DNA from: Mucilaginibacter endophyticus
Lineage (GTDB): Bacteria > Bacteroidota > Bacteroidia > Sphingobacteriales > Sphingobacteriaceae
Direction: 5' to 3'
Assembly: GCF_003351025.1 (NCBI RefSeq)
Contig: NZ_QPCG01000006.1
Location: 62,001 to 126,000, forward strand
DNA: 64,000 nucleotides
Shown: in pieces, positions 25,876 through 34,502 of the stretch
Numbering within the stretch: position 1 is the stretch's first letter
Layout of the letters: each line of letters opens with the position of its first letter
The notes under the pieces: generated by a model
What the model was told of the DNA's origin: nothing
The model's database searches: none
Seen by the model: only the letters and a program-made list of their open reading frames with translations
Made by a program: the position numbers and the translations under genes

Positions 25876-25963
25876 TTAGTATTATTGAAACCTATTGAAA
25901 AACTTTCACGTTATATTTACAACACCTTAATATTATAAACCCATCGCTAACCCGTTTAAAATC

Positions 25964-26440
25964 ATGAAAAAGTTATTATTAATACGCCACGCAAAAGCTA
26001 CCCATGAAAGCGGTTATATTGATTTTGACAGACCTTTGAAACAATCGGGTATGCAGGATGCGGTTTTAATGGCTACCCTTTTAAAAGGGCAGTTACAGAT
26101 CCCCGAATTTATAATTACCAGTCCGGCACTGCGTACCAAAACTACTGCCGAGATCTTTGCCAACCATTTTAAATTACCGGCACCCGGCGAGGATAAAAAG
26201 ATTTACGAAGCCAGCGAAAATACCTGGGTTAAAGTAATTAACAGCCTTCCGGATGAGTATGATTTTATAGGTGTAGTAGGCCACAATCCTGGTATTAGCC
26301 AGATTTTATATTACCTCACCAGCCAGTTAAAGGAAATGCCTACCTGTGCTGTGGCCATTATCGCTTTTGAAAACGATACCTGGCAATCTATCAGCGAAGA
26401 GGACGGAAAACTGATCCATTTTGATTCGCCGAAAGGGTAG
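25964..26440 (+). CDS. SixA-like histidine phosphatase
   Basis: This 158-residue protein belongs to the phosphoglycerate mutase-like histidine phosphatases. The catalytic RHG-type motif is LLIRHAKATHE near the N-terminus, and the second histidine lies in GVVGHNPGISQIL. ITSPALRTKTTAEIF carries the conserved Arg. SixA proteins remove phosphate from phosphohistidine in phosphorelay proteins; the substrate here could be an Hpt protein (one is at 15603), but this is inference. Confidence 0.88.
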   Translation: MKKLLLIRHAKATHESGYIDFDRPLKQSGMQDAVLMATLLKGQLQIPEFIITSPALRTKTTAEIFANHFKLPAPGEDKKIYEASENTWVKVINSLPDEYDFIGVVGHNPGISQILYYLTSQLKEMPTCAVAIIAFENDTWQSISEEDGKLIHFDSPKG

Positions 26441-26443
26441 TTT

Positions 26444-26540
26444 CTTAAGTCTGTAGTCTTGAGTTCTAAGTCTTAAGTCGATAGTTATATGTATTTAAAA
26501 ATCAAGGCTTTAAACTCAAGACTTCCGACTTAAGACTTAA
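26444..26540. repeat. Inverted AAGTCTTAAGTC-type repeat
   Basis: The left half (TTAAGTCT..CTTGAGTT..AAGTCTTAAGTC) is mirrored on the right (ACTCAAGACTTCCGACTTAA). It lies between the convergent phosphatase and dprA genes and may act as terminator. A related array is at 46277-46425. Confidence 0.65.
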
Positions 26541-27634
26541 TTAACCTTATAAGTCTTCCCCGGTAATGAACTGATATAGCCTTGCATTTCCATGGTAAGG
26601 AGTGTCATGGCAAGTTGACTCATTGGCATATTGGCTTTTAAGGTAAGATCATCTATGGCAATTGGTGCGCTGCTTTGTCGTAGTATATCCATGATCAGCC
26701 TTTCATCGTCAGACAGATCAAACGGCAGCATAAATTGTTCAACCGGTTTACTTACATCACCCTTTTCCCAGCCCAGGCTAAAAGCCAGGTCGGCAGTGCA
26801 GGTTAGCAGGCTTGCTTTATTATTGCGGATCAGGAAGTTACAGCCTTCAGAAAATTCGTCGCCCAACCTGCCCGGAAAAGCAAATACATCCCGGTTATAG
26901 GAATTGGCTATTTCGGCAGTGATAAGTGCCCCTCCTTTTATACTGGCTTCAATTACCACCGTCGCGTCAGCAATACCGGCAACTATGCGGTTTCGCTGCG
27001 GGAAGTTTTCCCTGTCGGGATTAGTTCCTGACGGATATTCTGAAAGCAAGCCGCCGTTTTGGAGCATTTTATCGGCGGTGGCCCGGTTTTGAGCGGGATA
27101 AAGCCTGTCGAGCCCGTGACCAAGCACGCCAACGGTTGGCAGATTTATCTTTACGCACTCTTTATGAGCTGCAACGTCGATACCGTGCGCCAATCCGCTT
27201 ACTATTAATACATTATATTGCTGTAATTCTTCTATTAACTGATGGCATAGCTGCTTGCCGTACTCCGTAGCGTTACGGGTGCCAACTATACTGATGATAT
27301 GAGGCGGATTAAGGTCCATTTTCCCTTTCGCGTAAAGCAGCACAGGCGAATCGTGACAATTTTTAAGGCGTTTCGGGTATCGGGCATCCGTATAAAAGAT
27401 AACATCAATACCGTTTTCATCAACAAATTTCAGTTCCTTTTCGGCCTGTTTTAAGGCATCATCAAAATCCCATTTCACGGCACGCTTCTCTCCTATTCCG
27501 GGTATTCTGGTCATTTTTTCGGGCGACGTCCTGAATACCTCTTCTTCATTACCAAGGTATGCTATCAGGGACTTAGCCGCTACCGGGCCGAGATTTTTAA
27601 CAAAAGATAAGGCAACTTTATGGAGTAATGACAT
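26537..27634 (-). CDS. dprA: DNA processing protein DprA
   Basis: DprA protects incoming single-stranded DNA and loads RecA during natural transformation. The 365-residue protein (start MSLLHKVALSF at 27634; an upstream start adds 13 unlikely residues) has an N-terminal helix-hairpin-helix region (IPGIGEKRA) and the Rossmann-like core: VGTRNATEYGKQL, SGLAHGIDVAAHK, GHGLDRLYPAQNR, GGLLSEYPSG and NFPQRNRIVAG. The C-terminal winged-helix-like domain is present. Other competence genes are not in the window. Confidence 0.95.
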   Translation of the reverse strand: MSLLHKVALSFVKNLGPVAAKSLIAYLGNEEEVFRTSPEKMTRIPGIGEKRAVKWDFDDALKQAEKELKFVDENGIDVIFYTDARYPKRLKNCHDSPVLLYAKGKMDLNPPHIISIVGTRNATEYGKQLCHQLIEELQQYNVLIVSGLAHGIDVAAHKECVKINLPTVGVLGHGLDRLYPAQNRATADKMLQNGGLLSEYPSGTNPDRENFPQRNRIVAGIADATVVIEASIKGGALITAEIANSYNRDVFAFPGRLGDEFSEGCNFLIRNNKASLLTCTADLAFSLGWEKGDVSKPVEQFMLPFDLSDDERLIMDILRQSSAPIAIDDLTLKANMPMSQLAMTLLTMEMQGYISSLPGKTYKVN

Positions 27635-27723
27635 TGGGTTTAGATGCGCTGATGATAGATTACAGCCGCGCAAATTATAAATATTCGGCCGATTATCAAG
27701 TGGAAAAATCCATTGCCAAATAA

Positions 27724-27787
27724 AACTACGAAAATAGTTTGCAAACTATAAAAATAGTTCTACCTTTATCTAACTATAAAAATAGTT
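27724..27787. promoter_or_regulatory. Three BlaI-type operators over the blaI promoter
   Basis: The 16-bp palindrome AACTATAAAAATAGTT occurs at 27744-27759 and 27772-27787, with a variant AACTACGAAAATAGTT at 27724-27739. TTG (27739-27741) and TACCTTTA (27761-27768), 19 bp apart, could be the promoter, so the sites would block it. The third site ends 4 bp before the ATG at 27792. Autoregulation by the encoded BlaI-like protein is inferred. Confidence 0.75.
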
Positions 27788-27791
27788 TGCT

Positions 27792-28169
27792 ATGTACATT
27801 AAAGAATTAACCAAAGCCGAAGAACAGGTGATGCAAATACTTTGGCAGCTGAAGGAAGCCATTGTTAAAGACATTATTGAGGAAATGCCGGAGCCTAAGC
27901 CAGCTTATAACACCGTATCAACCGTGGTAAGAGTACTGGAGGGCAAGGGCTTTATTGACCACAAGGCCTACGGAAACTCGCATGTTTATTTCCCCCTTAT
28001 CAGCGATGCGGATTATAAAAAGTTCACTTTTGATAAGATGATGACGAACTATTTCAGCAATTCGTATCAAAGCCTGGTATCATTTATTGTTGACGAAAAG
28101 AAGATCAGCGTAAAGGAACTGGACGAGTTAACTTCATTAATTGATAAACTTAAAAACGAAAAACAATGA
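27792..28169 (+). CDS. BlaI/MecI/CopY family repressor
   Basis: This 125-residue winged-helix repressor follows the BlaI pattern: LTKAEEQVMQILWQLKEA, then PKPAYNTVSTVVRVLEGKGF as the recognition and wing region, and a C-terminal dimerisation and cleavage domain (FDKMMTNYFSNSYQSLVSF). It overlaps the M56 peptidase gene by 4 bp (ATGA), the standard blaI-blaR arrangement. There is no beta-lactamase in the window, so the stress sensed is unknown. Confidence 0.93.
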   Translation: MYIKELTKAEEQVMQILWQLKEAIVKDIIEEMPEPKPAYNTVSTVVRVLEGKGFIDHKAYGNSHVYFPLISDADYKKFTFDKMMTNYFSNSYQSLVSFIVDEKKISVKELDELTSLIDKLKNEKQ

Positions 28170-29878
28170 ACTGGCTGCATTACCTCCTGGAGGCAAATTT
28201 GTACCTCTGCATATTTTATGCGGTATATTGCCTGTTTCTGAACAAGGAAACACATTACACGCTAAACCGTGTATACCTGTTATTGAGTTGCATAATTTCG
28301 TTTGTATTACCGGTAGTACAAATTGGTTGGTTAAAAGCACTCGAATCGCCAACTACTACTTTTATTATACCACGCAACGGCAAGCAAACTATTGATCATA
28401 AATTGGCCGCACAACCTGTTTTAACCTTTCAGGAACTGCTGATTTATGCTTATATATTGGGTGCGATAGTACTGACGGCTGTACTTTTAGTAAGATTATA
28501 CCAGCTGGTCAAACTTACAAAAGCAACCAAAACTTTGGTTCATGATAAGTATAAACTTATAAGCATTGAAGGCTCCAACACTGCTTTTTCCTTCTTTAAC
28601 TATCTTTTTATCGGCACAAAAACACAAGCGAACAATATCATCATCAGGCACGAACTGGTGCATATCCGTCAAAAACACTCGGCAGATATTGTTTTCCTGG
28701 AGCTGATCAAGATCCTAAACTGGTTTAATCCGCTGATTTATTTACTGCAGATAAGCCTGAAAACTATACATGAATATATAGCTGATGAGCAAACAGCTGC
28801 ACAGGAAAGCGATGCATTAAGCTATTCATCATTTTTGGTAAGCAACGCTTATGGATTAAACGCATCATCCCTCGCGCATTCATTTTTCAATTATAACTTA
28901 TTAAAAAAGAGGATAATCATGTTAAACCAAAAACGTTCGGGGAAATTAGCCAGGCTAAAATACCTCGTGGCCGTACCCATAAGCGCCGGCCTACTTTGCG
29001 CGTCGACCTTAGTATTCAGTAAAAGCTACGGATTTATTGATCTGATGCCCAAGCAGCAGATTGTTACCCCATCGGCAATTGCACAAACAAGTTCTGCAGA
29101 TACGATAAAAGCAGATCCAATCCGCATAAAAAAAGAAGATCGTACCTCAAAAGGTTATCAATACGAGGAAACCGGTTATCTGGTTAACAATAAAACCGAT
29201 TACAGGGTGATCATTACCGAAAAGAACGGAGAACAGAAAGAATACTATAAAAGCAAAGTAACACCAGAGGAATTGGCTACGCTGAAAAGTAAATATGGCT
29301 ATACCTTCCCTAAAATGATGATCTACCCAAAACTTCCGCCACCGCCACCTGCACCACCTGCTCCAGGCAAAAAAACTAAAGGCATTGATGCTAAGGTCCC
29401 TCCGCCGCCGCCACCGCCAAATCCCGAAAAAGTAAAAAAGGCGCCCAAGGTGGTAAAAGTTCAGGAAGCTATTCCTGTAGGCGAGCCTATAGCCCCTGCA
29501 CAACCTTCAGCTTCAGCAAAATTGCCGCCACCACCGCCACCTGCAGATCCGATGGACCCGCTTTACAAATACATAGCTAAGCACGTAAGGTACCCGGCTG
29601 CAGCACGCAACAACCGTATTACAGGCCAGGTAACGGTGGGTTTTAAGCTAAGCAACGGAAAAATAAACGGGGTTAAAGTACTTAAATCTGCTGACCCTCA
29701 AATAGACAAAGAGGTAGCAAGAGTAGTGAGTGATTTTGATGGCAAACTCGCAAGCTTAAACCAGGGTGATTATACAGTTACCGTAGCTCTTGAACTGGCA
29801 ACTTCAAATGATAAATTTATATCTAACACTATCGACAAAGAAAAAAGTCAGGTTGTTGTGGTTGGGTATGTAGACTAA
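28166..29878 (+). CDS. BlaR1-like M56 membrane metallopeptidase with TonB C-terminal domain
   Basis: The N-terminal part has membrane segments (about 5-20, 35-52, 85-108) and a zinc peptidase motif HELVH (His162, Glu163, His166) followed by ILNWFNPLIYLL. Near residue 270 there is another hydrophobic segment, then a proline-rich periplasmic stretch (PPPPPAPPAP and three similar runs) and a TonB-type C-terminal domain (LYKYIAKHVRYPAAARNN, then GQVTVGFKLSNGKI). In the BlaR family the peptidase cleaves the repressor on sensing a signal. The TonB-like domain replaces the usual penicillin sensor, so the signal is probably not a beta-lactam. Confidence 0.9.
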   Translation: MNWLHYLLEANLYLCIFYAVYCLFLNKETHYTLNRVYLLLSCIISFVLPVVQIGWLKALESPTTTFIIPRNGKQTIDHKLAAQPVLTFQELLIYAYILGAIVLTAVLLVRLYQLVKLTKATKTLVHDKYKLISIEGSNTAFSFFNYLFIGTKTQANNIIIRHELVHIRQKHSADIVFLELIKILNWFNPLIYLLQISLKTIHEYIADEQTAAQESDALSYSSFLVSNAYGLNASSLAHSFFNYNLLKKRIIMLNQKRSGKLARLKYLVAVPISAGLLCASTLVFSKSYGFIDLMPKQQIVTPSAIAQTSSADTIKADPIRIKKEDRTSKGYQYEETGYLVNNKTDYRVIITEKNGEQKEYYKSKVTPEELATLKSKYGYTFPKMMIYPKLPPPPPAPPAPGKKTKGIDAKVPPPPPPPNPEKVKKAPKVVKVQEAIPVGEPIAPAQPSASAKLPPPPPPADPMDPLYKYIAKHVRYPAAARNNRITGQVTVGFKLSNGKINGVKVLKSADPQIDKEVARVVSDFDGKLASLNQGDYTVTVALELATSNDKFISNTIDKEKSQVVVVGYVD

Positions 29879-29904
29879 ACTATTCTATTTTTCCAACTAA
29901 ATTC

Positions 29905-29942
29905 ATTGCCGATCGGCCTAAAACCGTCCCGGCAATTTTCTG
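29905..29942 (+). terminator. Weak terminator-like hairpin
   Basis: ATTGCCG (29905-29911) pairs with CGGCAAT (29930-29936) across an 18-nt loop and is followed by TTTTC. Confidence 0.35.
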
Positions 29943-29981
29943 CGTAAAGCCCATTCCTCCTTTTTAAAGTATCCTTTTTTT

Positions 29982-30017
29982 AAACTTTTAAATATTTCAT
30001 TAACTATTTAAAAGTTT
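29982..30017. repeat. AT-rich inverted repeat
   Basis: Perfect 13-bp arms AAACTTTTAAATA (29982-29994) and its complement (30005-30017) in the spacer before the small membrane protein gene. It may be an operator or hairpin; its role is unknown. Confidence 0.5.
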
Positions 30018-30153
30018 GTAACTTAGTTATATATCTTACAGATTTTAACCAAACAAGGCAAACCTATCCAAATACGCTTTGTTTAGTTTATACCAATTAT
30101 ACTTCCTGAGCCTTACCGGTAACCTGATTTGTTCAATTTTTAAACTTGATAAT

Positions 30154-30396
30154 ATGAAAAGGTTTGGTATCATTTTAGCAATTGTGGGCATTGTGATGCT
30201 CATTGCTGGCAACTTCTTTTATCACCATACTATCAACGCTGTAGATAGTTCTGGCAGTTCAATTATTACCTTAGGAGTAAATGGCGGATGGACTTTTAAA
30301 CTACCTGTTTTTGCAGGTGGTGCTTTGTTTTTCCTGGGATTTGTTTTCTGGGCTGCGTCACGCACTGATAACCAACACCACGATCATTTGATATAA
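30154..30396 (+). CDS. Small membrane protein, hypothetical
   Basis: This 80-residue protein begins MKRFGIILAIVGIVMLIAG (ATG at 30154; the ORF extends 25 codons upstream but without protein-like character). Two hydrophobic segments (about 4-20 and 50-67) make it a likely two-pass inner-membrane protein with a His-rich C-terminus. It resembles small DUF3185-like membrane proteins, though I cannot assign a family with certainty. Confidence 0.7.
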   Translation: MKRFGIILAIVGIVMLIAGNFFYHHTINAVDSSGSSIITLGVNGGWTFKLPVFAGGALFFLGFVFWAASRTDNQHHDHLI

Positions 30397-30750
30397 AAAA
30401 GGAGTGGATTAGTTGCGTTTAATGCGGCTAAAATCCATCAACTTTTGAAAATAAAATTAGACCGTGTGCAGAGGGACTGTCCTCCTGAGTTTGTCGAAGG
30501 ACGCGCGCAGAGGCCACCCCACTATGCTTCGACAGGCTCAGCATGACACCCCATTTTAATTGAATCAGGAACAAAAACGGAGGAGTTTTTTCGCCTGTAT
30601 AGCGGCTGTGGATATCAATGAAGATCCTTTGCTATCGCTCAGGATGACAGCAATCTTCAAGCCCTATAATTAACAAAGGCTAAGGATTTTCTGTGAAAAT
30701 CCTTAGCCTTTGTATACTTTACAGCCACTCGGCATAACAAAAAATAGCGG
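30397..30750. repeat. Gene-free spacer with repeats R4 and R5
   Basis: It holds an inverted repeat (CTGAGTTTGTCGAAG 30485-30499 against CTTCGACAGGCTCAG 30527-30541), an R5 copy at 30619-30650 and a terminator at 30673-30713. I see no gene. Confidence 0.75.
30673..30713. terminator. Strong bidirectional terminator
   Basis: Perfect 18-bp arms (30673-30690 and 30696-30713) with a 5-nt loop lie between the convergent small membrane protein and rsmG genes. Confidence 0.92.
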
Positions 30751-31377
30751 TTACCCCTTCACGTATATCACCTGTTTGGTTTCAAAAAACTCTTCTTTAA
30801 AGTAATCTTTCAGATGATATTGAACAACTTTTAAACCCGATTCTTTGATCTCCTGATCAAGGTCTCCGCCTTTTAAATACAGGATTCCGTTGGGTAATTT
30901 GTTGTTGGATTCTTTATTGAACTTACCTTTTACCCAGGGATAAAAATCTTTTAACTGGGTAACGGCGCGTGATACTACGAAGTCAAATTTATCAGCAATC
31001 TGCTCTGCTCTTGCATGCGATCCCTTTACATTTTTAAGGCCTAAAGCCGCTGCAACTTCGGTAACAACCTTGATTTTTTTCCCGATAGAATCAACCAAAT
31101 GAAAGCGCGTTTCCGGAAATAAAATAGCCAATGGGATACCCGGAAAGCCCCCGCCGGTGCCAACATCAAGTACATTTTCGCCGGGTAAAAACGCCATAAC
31201 TTTGGCAATTCCAAGCGAGTGAAGCACGTGGCGCTCGTACAAAAGATCAATATCCTTGCGCGAAATTACGTTGATCTGGCTGTTCCAATGTTCATATAAT
31301 GCGGGCAGTTTTTCAAATTGCGCGCGTTGTTCTGCACTTAAATCAGGAAAATATTGTAGAATTATTTCAGATGTCAT
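30751..31377 (-). CDS. rsmG: 16S rRNA (guanine527-N7)-methyltransferase RsmG
   Basis: RsmG methylates G527 of 16S rRNA using S-adenosylmethionine. The protein has 208 residues from the ATG at 31377 (MTSEIILQYFPDLS); the longer start at 31407 would add 10 residues and lies deep inside the sigma factor gene. The SAM site is VLDVGTGGGFPGIPLAILFP, followed by FHLVDSIGKKI and VSRAVTQLKDF. It overlaps the sigma factor gene by 11 bp. Confidence 0.95.
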   Translation of the reverse strand: MTSEIILQYFPDLSAEQRAQFEKLPALYEHWNSQINVISRKDIDLLYERHVLHSLGIAKVMAFLPGENVLDVGTGGGFPGIPLAILFPETRFHLVDSIGKKIKVVTEVAAALGLKNVKGSHARAEQIADKFDFVVSRAVTQLKDFYPWVKGKFNKESNNKLPNGILYLKGGDLDQEIKESGLKVVQYHLKDYFKEEFFETKQVIYVKG

Positions 31378-31972
31378 CCCTGTTAAAACGGTTAATAATA
31401 TTGCCAAGCAAGTATCTCGCCCTAAACAATTGGGCCTTTACAGTTCCTAACGGAAGGTCGAGCTGCTGGGCTATTTCCTCATACGAAAGCTCATCAAAGT
31501 AGCGTAAAGTAATGAGGTTTCTGTAACGTGTAGGCAAGCTTTCTATCAACAATTTCAGCTCCTGGGTTTGCTGTTTTTTGATAGAAGTTTCTTCCGGATT
31601 GAGAATATCTGCCTTAATTTGTAATGGCTTTTCATCTCCGTCATCATCCATCATACCATGGATAGACATAGTGGTCAGCTTTTTTTTGCGGATAAAATCA
31701 ATGCAATTGTTGGTTGCCACCCTAAAAAGCCAGGTGCTAAAAGCATAATCAGGCTGATACTTCTCAAGTTTTTCAAATGCTTTGGCAAAGGTTTCAACCG
31801 TTAAATCCATCGCATCTTCTTTGTTGTTTACCATCTTCAGCACCATAAAGTAAATCGAATCTTTATAACGGTGCATCAGATCGGCATAGGCTTTCTGATC
31901 TCCTTGCCTGGCTTTCACTACCAGGTGAAAATCATTCTTCGCATTCTCGGTAAAGTTGGCGTTTATTTCCAT
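31367..31972 (-). CDS. ECF-type RNA polymerase sigma factor
   Basis: This 201-residue sigma-70 family protein has region 2 (YMVLKMVNNKEDAMDLTVET, then FSTWLFRVATNNCIDFIRKKK) and region 4 (LPTRYRNLITLRYFDELSYE, then GTVKAQLFRARYLL). No anti-sigma gene lies next to it. It sits between a glycosyltransferase and rsmG in a run where each gene overlaps the next, so it may be a constitutive housekeeping-type ECF factor (SigW-like) rather than one with a partner. Regulon unknown. Confidence 0.92.
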   Translation of the reverse strand: MEINANFTENAKNDFHLVVKARQGDQKAYADLMHRYKDSIYFMVLKMVNNKEDAMDLTVETFAKAFEKLEKYQPDYAFSTWLFRVATNNCIDFIRKKKLTTMSIHGMMDDDGDEKPLQIKADILNPEETSIKKQQTQELKLLIESLPTRYRNLITLRYFDELSYEEIAQQLDLPLGTVKAQLFRARYLLGNIINRFNRDDI

Positions 31973-33105
31973 TGAGTAGTTTTTAAAAAGGTACCGATCA
32001 ATCCAAAAACATTTAAATACATATAATATAATATGTCAAAAAAGGGAAGATACCACAAGAGGTCTTTAGCATCCAGTTTTTTAAATATACGATTATAAAT
32101 GGCCGCTTGTAATATCAATCGAAAAACGCACAAACCTAATGCCAGTAAAGGCTCATACCCTAAAATAAGGAATAATATTAATAAAATATAAAATATAAAT
32201 CCACTTATTGCGTCAAAGCTAAGCATACGCCTGTGCTGGTTTTTGTACAGTTTTCCTACCCCCATGTGCCGTTTTTTCTGTTTAAACCACGATTTAAAAG
32301 TAGTTTTAGCCTCGGTAAACATGAAGGATTCGGGGTTTAACTCTATAACTGTATTATCGGCAGTAGCATGCTGATTAACAAAAAGGTCATCATCGCCCGA
32401 TATTACATGCATGTGCGATGCAAAGCCTTTTGCACTAAAAAACAGAGATTTTGTATACGCCAGGTTACGCCCGATACCCATGTAAGGATCACCTGTTAAA
32501 GCGCTTGACAGATAACTTGTGGCTGTTTTTATTGTTTCAAAGCGGGTAAAAGTGTTAATAAAACCACCGGCCTTAATATAAGGTGAATAACCTAACACAA
32601 TTTGTACACCACTGGTAAAATTGGCTGCCATCCGGCTGATCCAATTTTCGGAAGCGGGCTTACAATCGGCATCGGTAAATATCAGGTATTCGTTTTTTGA
32701 GGCTTTGATTCCTAGTGTAAGGGCAAATTTTTTCCCGGTTTTAAAGCGGTCATGCTCTGTAATGGTGACCACTTTCAGGGGCGGGTATTGCTTTTGCAGG
32801 TCTTCAAGTACTTCGTCGGATGCATCATACGAGCAGTCATTAATAACAATAACCTCAAAATCGGGGTAGTTTTGCTCCAATATGGCCGGCAGGTTTTCCT
32901 GTAAATTACGGGCCTCATTACGGGCGCTTATAATAACCGAAACAGGGATCATAACCTGTGGCGGCGGTCCTTCGGCAGTTTTAAAGCCTGCAAGGCGGGT
33001 ATGCCTGCTTACCAGATAATACAGCTGAACTATAAAACAAAGCTGAAAAAGAATAAAAAGCGCGTCGTGTAAGTACGTTTCCAAACAAAAAAAATAATGA
33101 GGCAA
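31963..33105 (-). CDS. Membrane glycosyltransferase family 2
   Basis: This is a processive-type GT2 enzyme. The GT-A domain has VSVIISARNEARNL, VIVINDCSYDAS, the DADCKP motif, ISGDDDLFV and KQKKRHMG (a QxxRW-like end). Hydrophobic segments lie at both ends (about 10-30 and from 300), placing the active site at the cytoplasmic face. The sugar and acceptor are unknown. No ATG precedes the catalytic motifs; TTG at 33105 is the likely start, and it overlaps the sigma factor start by 10 bp. Confidence 0.88.
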   Translation of the reverse strand: MPHYFFCLETYLHDALFILFQLCFIVQLYYLVSRHTRLAGFKTAEGPPPQVMIPVSVIISARNEARNLQENLPAILEQNYPDFEVIVINDCSYDASDEVLEDLQKQYPPLKVVTITEHDRFKTGKKFALTLGIKASKNEYLIFTDADCKPASENWISRMAANFTSGVQIVLGYSPYIKAGGFINTFTRFETIKTATSYLSSALTGDPYMGIGRNLAYTKSLFFSAKGFASHMHVISGDDDLFVNQHATADNTVIELNPESFMFTEAKTTFKSWFKQKKRHMGVGKLYKNQHRRMLSFDAISGFIFYILLILFLILGYEPLLALGLCVFRLILQAAIYNRIFKKLDAKDLLWYLPFFDILYYMYLNVFGLIGTFLKTTQWK

Positions 33106-33288
33106 ATTTGTTAAAAATCAATGAAATTAACTGCCAATATCAGCGTTAATTTGAAGTTTAATATGCTCTTATTTTATTCCCGTAAAATAAAGGCCATTAA
33201 TTAACATGGTTTTAATATTCAGCACCTTTATAAATAGCTTTTATCGTAATGACACCCTTGAAAGAACGGTCGGGAGGCTTTTTTTTGC

Positions 33289-33296
33289 TAATTTTG
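33289..33296 (+). promoter_or_regulatory. -7 element of tgt
   Basis: TAATTTTG matches TAnnTTTG and ends 10 bp before the ATG at 33307, so the leader would be only a few bases. The nearest TTG (33258-33260) is 28 bp upstream, farther than usual. Confidence 0.45.
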
Positions 33297-33306
33297 CAAC
33301 CCTAAA

Positions 33307-34437
33307 ATGAAATTTAACTTAACAGCACAAGATCCGCTTTCAAAGGCCCGCGCCGGCGAGATCACTACCGACCACGGTACTATACAAACCCCGATATTTA
33401 TGCCTGTAGGTACTGCAGGTACTGTAAAAGCAGTGCATCAGCACGAGCTTAAACAGGATATTTCAGCGCAAATTATACTTGGTAACACTTACCATTTATA
33501 CTTGCGCCCCGGGTTAAATACCCTTGAAAGTGCCGGAGGGCTGCATAAATTTAATGGCTGGGACGGCCCTATCTTAACTGATAGTGGCGGCTATCAGGTA
33601 TATTCATTGACTGAAGTACGCAAAATTAAAGAGGAAGGTGTTACTTTTCGTTCGCATATCGACGGATCAAAACACCTGTTTACACCCGAAAATGTTATGG
33701 ATATTCAGCGCATAATTGGCGCCGATATCATCATGGCGTTTGACGAATGTACTCCATACCCATGCGATTACAACTATGCCAAACGATCAATAGAAATGAC
33801 CCACCGCTGGTTGAAACGCTGCTGCGACAGGTTTGATAGTACACAACCAAAGTACGGTTACAGCCAAACACTTTTCCCTATTGTTCAAGGCTCGGTATAT
33901 AAAGATCTGCGCGTACGCTCAGCCGAAGTTATTGCTTCTTACGAGCGTGAAGGTAATGCAATAGGTGGCCTTTCTGTAGGTGAACCCGCTGAAGAAATGT
34001 ATGCCATGACCGAAATTGTATGTAATATATTACCACAGCAAAAACCACGTTATTTAATGGGTGTAGGTACACCTGTAAATATCCTCGAAAATATAGCTCT
34101 TGGTATTGATATGTTTGACTGCGTTATGCCAACCCGTAACGCGCGAAACGGCATGCTTTTTACAAAAAATGGTATCATCAACATCAAAAACGAAAAGTGG
34201 AAAAACGACTTCTCAGCTATTGAAGGCGATAGCGATCTGTTTGCAGACAGGGACTATAGCAAGGCCTATTTGCGCCACTTGATTCACTCAGGCGAGATGC
34301 TTGGCGCACAGATTGCAACCTTGCATAATTTGCATTTTTATTTGTGGCTGGTTAAAGAAGCGAGAAAAAAAATCATTGCAGGTGAGTTTTACGACTGGAA
34401 AAACATGATGGTAAAACGCCTGGGACAACGCTTATAA
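33307..34437 (+). CDS. tgt: tRNA-guanine transglycosylase
   Basis: Tgt replaces G34 with preQ1 in tRNAs for Asp, Asn, His and Tyr. The 376-residue protein is the right length and has ILTDSGGYQVYSL (catalytic base region), GGLSVGEP and the nucleophile region FDCVMPTRNARNG. The C-terminal zinc site, usually Cys-x-Cys-x2-Cys before SRAYLRHL, is absent: the matching residues are Ser309, Leu311 and Asp314 (SDLFADRDYSKAYLRHL). lptF/G and the DMT gene follow on the same strand. Confidence 0.95.
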   Translation: MKFNLTAQDPLSKARAGEITTDHGTIQTPIFMPVGTAGTVKAVHQHELKQDISAQIILGNTYHLYLRPGLNTLESAGGLHKFNGWDGPILTDSGGYQVYSLTEVRKIKEEGVTFRSHIDGSKHLFTPENVMDIQRIIGADIIMAFDECTPYPCDYNYAKRSIEMTHRWLKRCCDRFDSTQPKYGYSQTLFPIVQGSVYKDLRVRSAEVIASYEREGNAIGGLSVGEPAEEMYAMTEIVCNILPQQKPRYLMGVGTPVNILENIALGIDMFDCVMPTRNARNGMLFTKNGIINIKNEKWKNDFSAIEGDSDLFADRDYSKAYLRHLIHSGEMLGAQIATLHNLHFYLWLVKEARKKIIAGEFYDWKNMMVKRLGQRL

Positions 34438-34502
34438 GCAATTAAAAATTTTAGAGATTTTAGCCCAAAATGAACATCAAAAAATCAAAAAATAACCGAT
34501 AG

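Noticed and set aside
28141-28395. 84-residue plus-strand ORF at the blaI/blaR junction
   Set aside because: It overlaps both real genes in another frame and has no family pattern; the ATGA overlap explains the junction.
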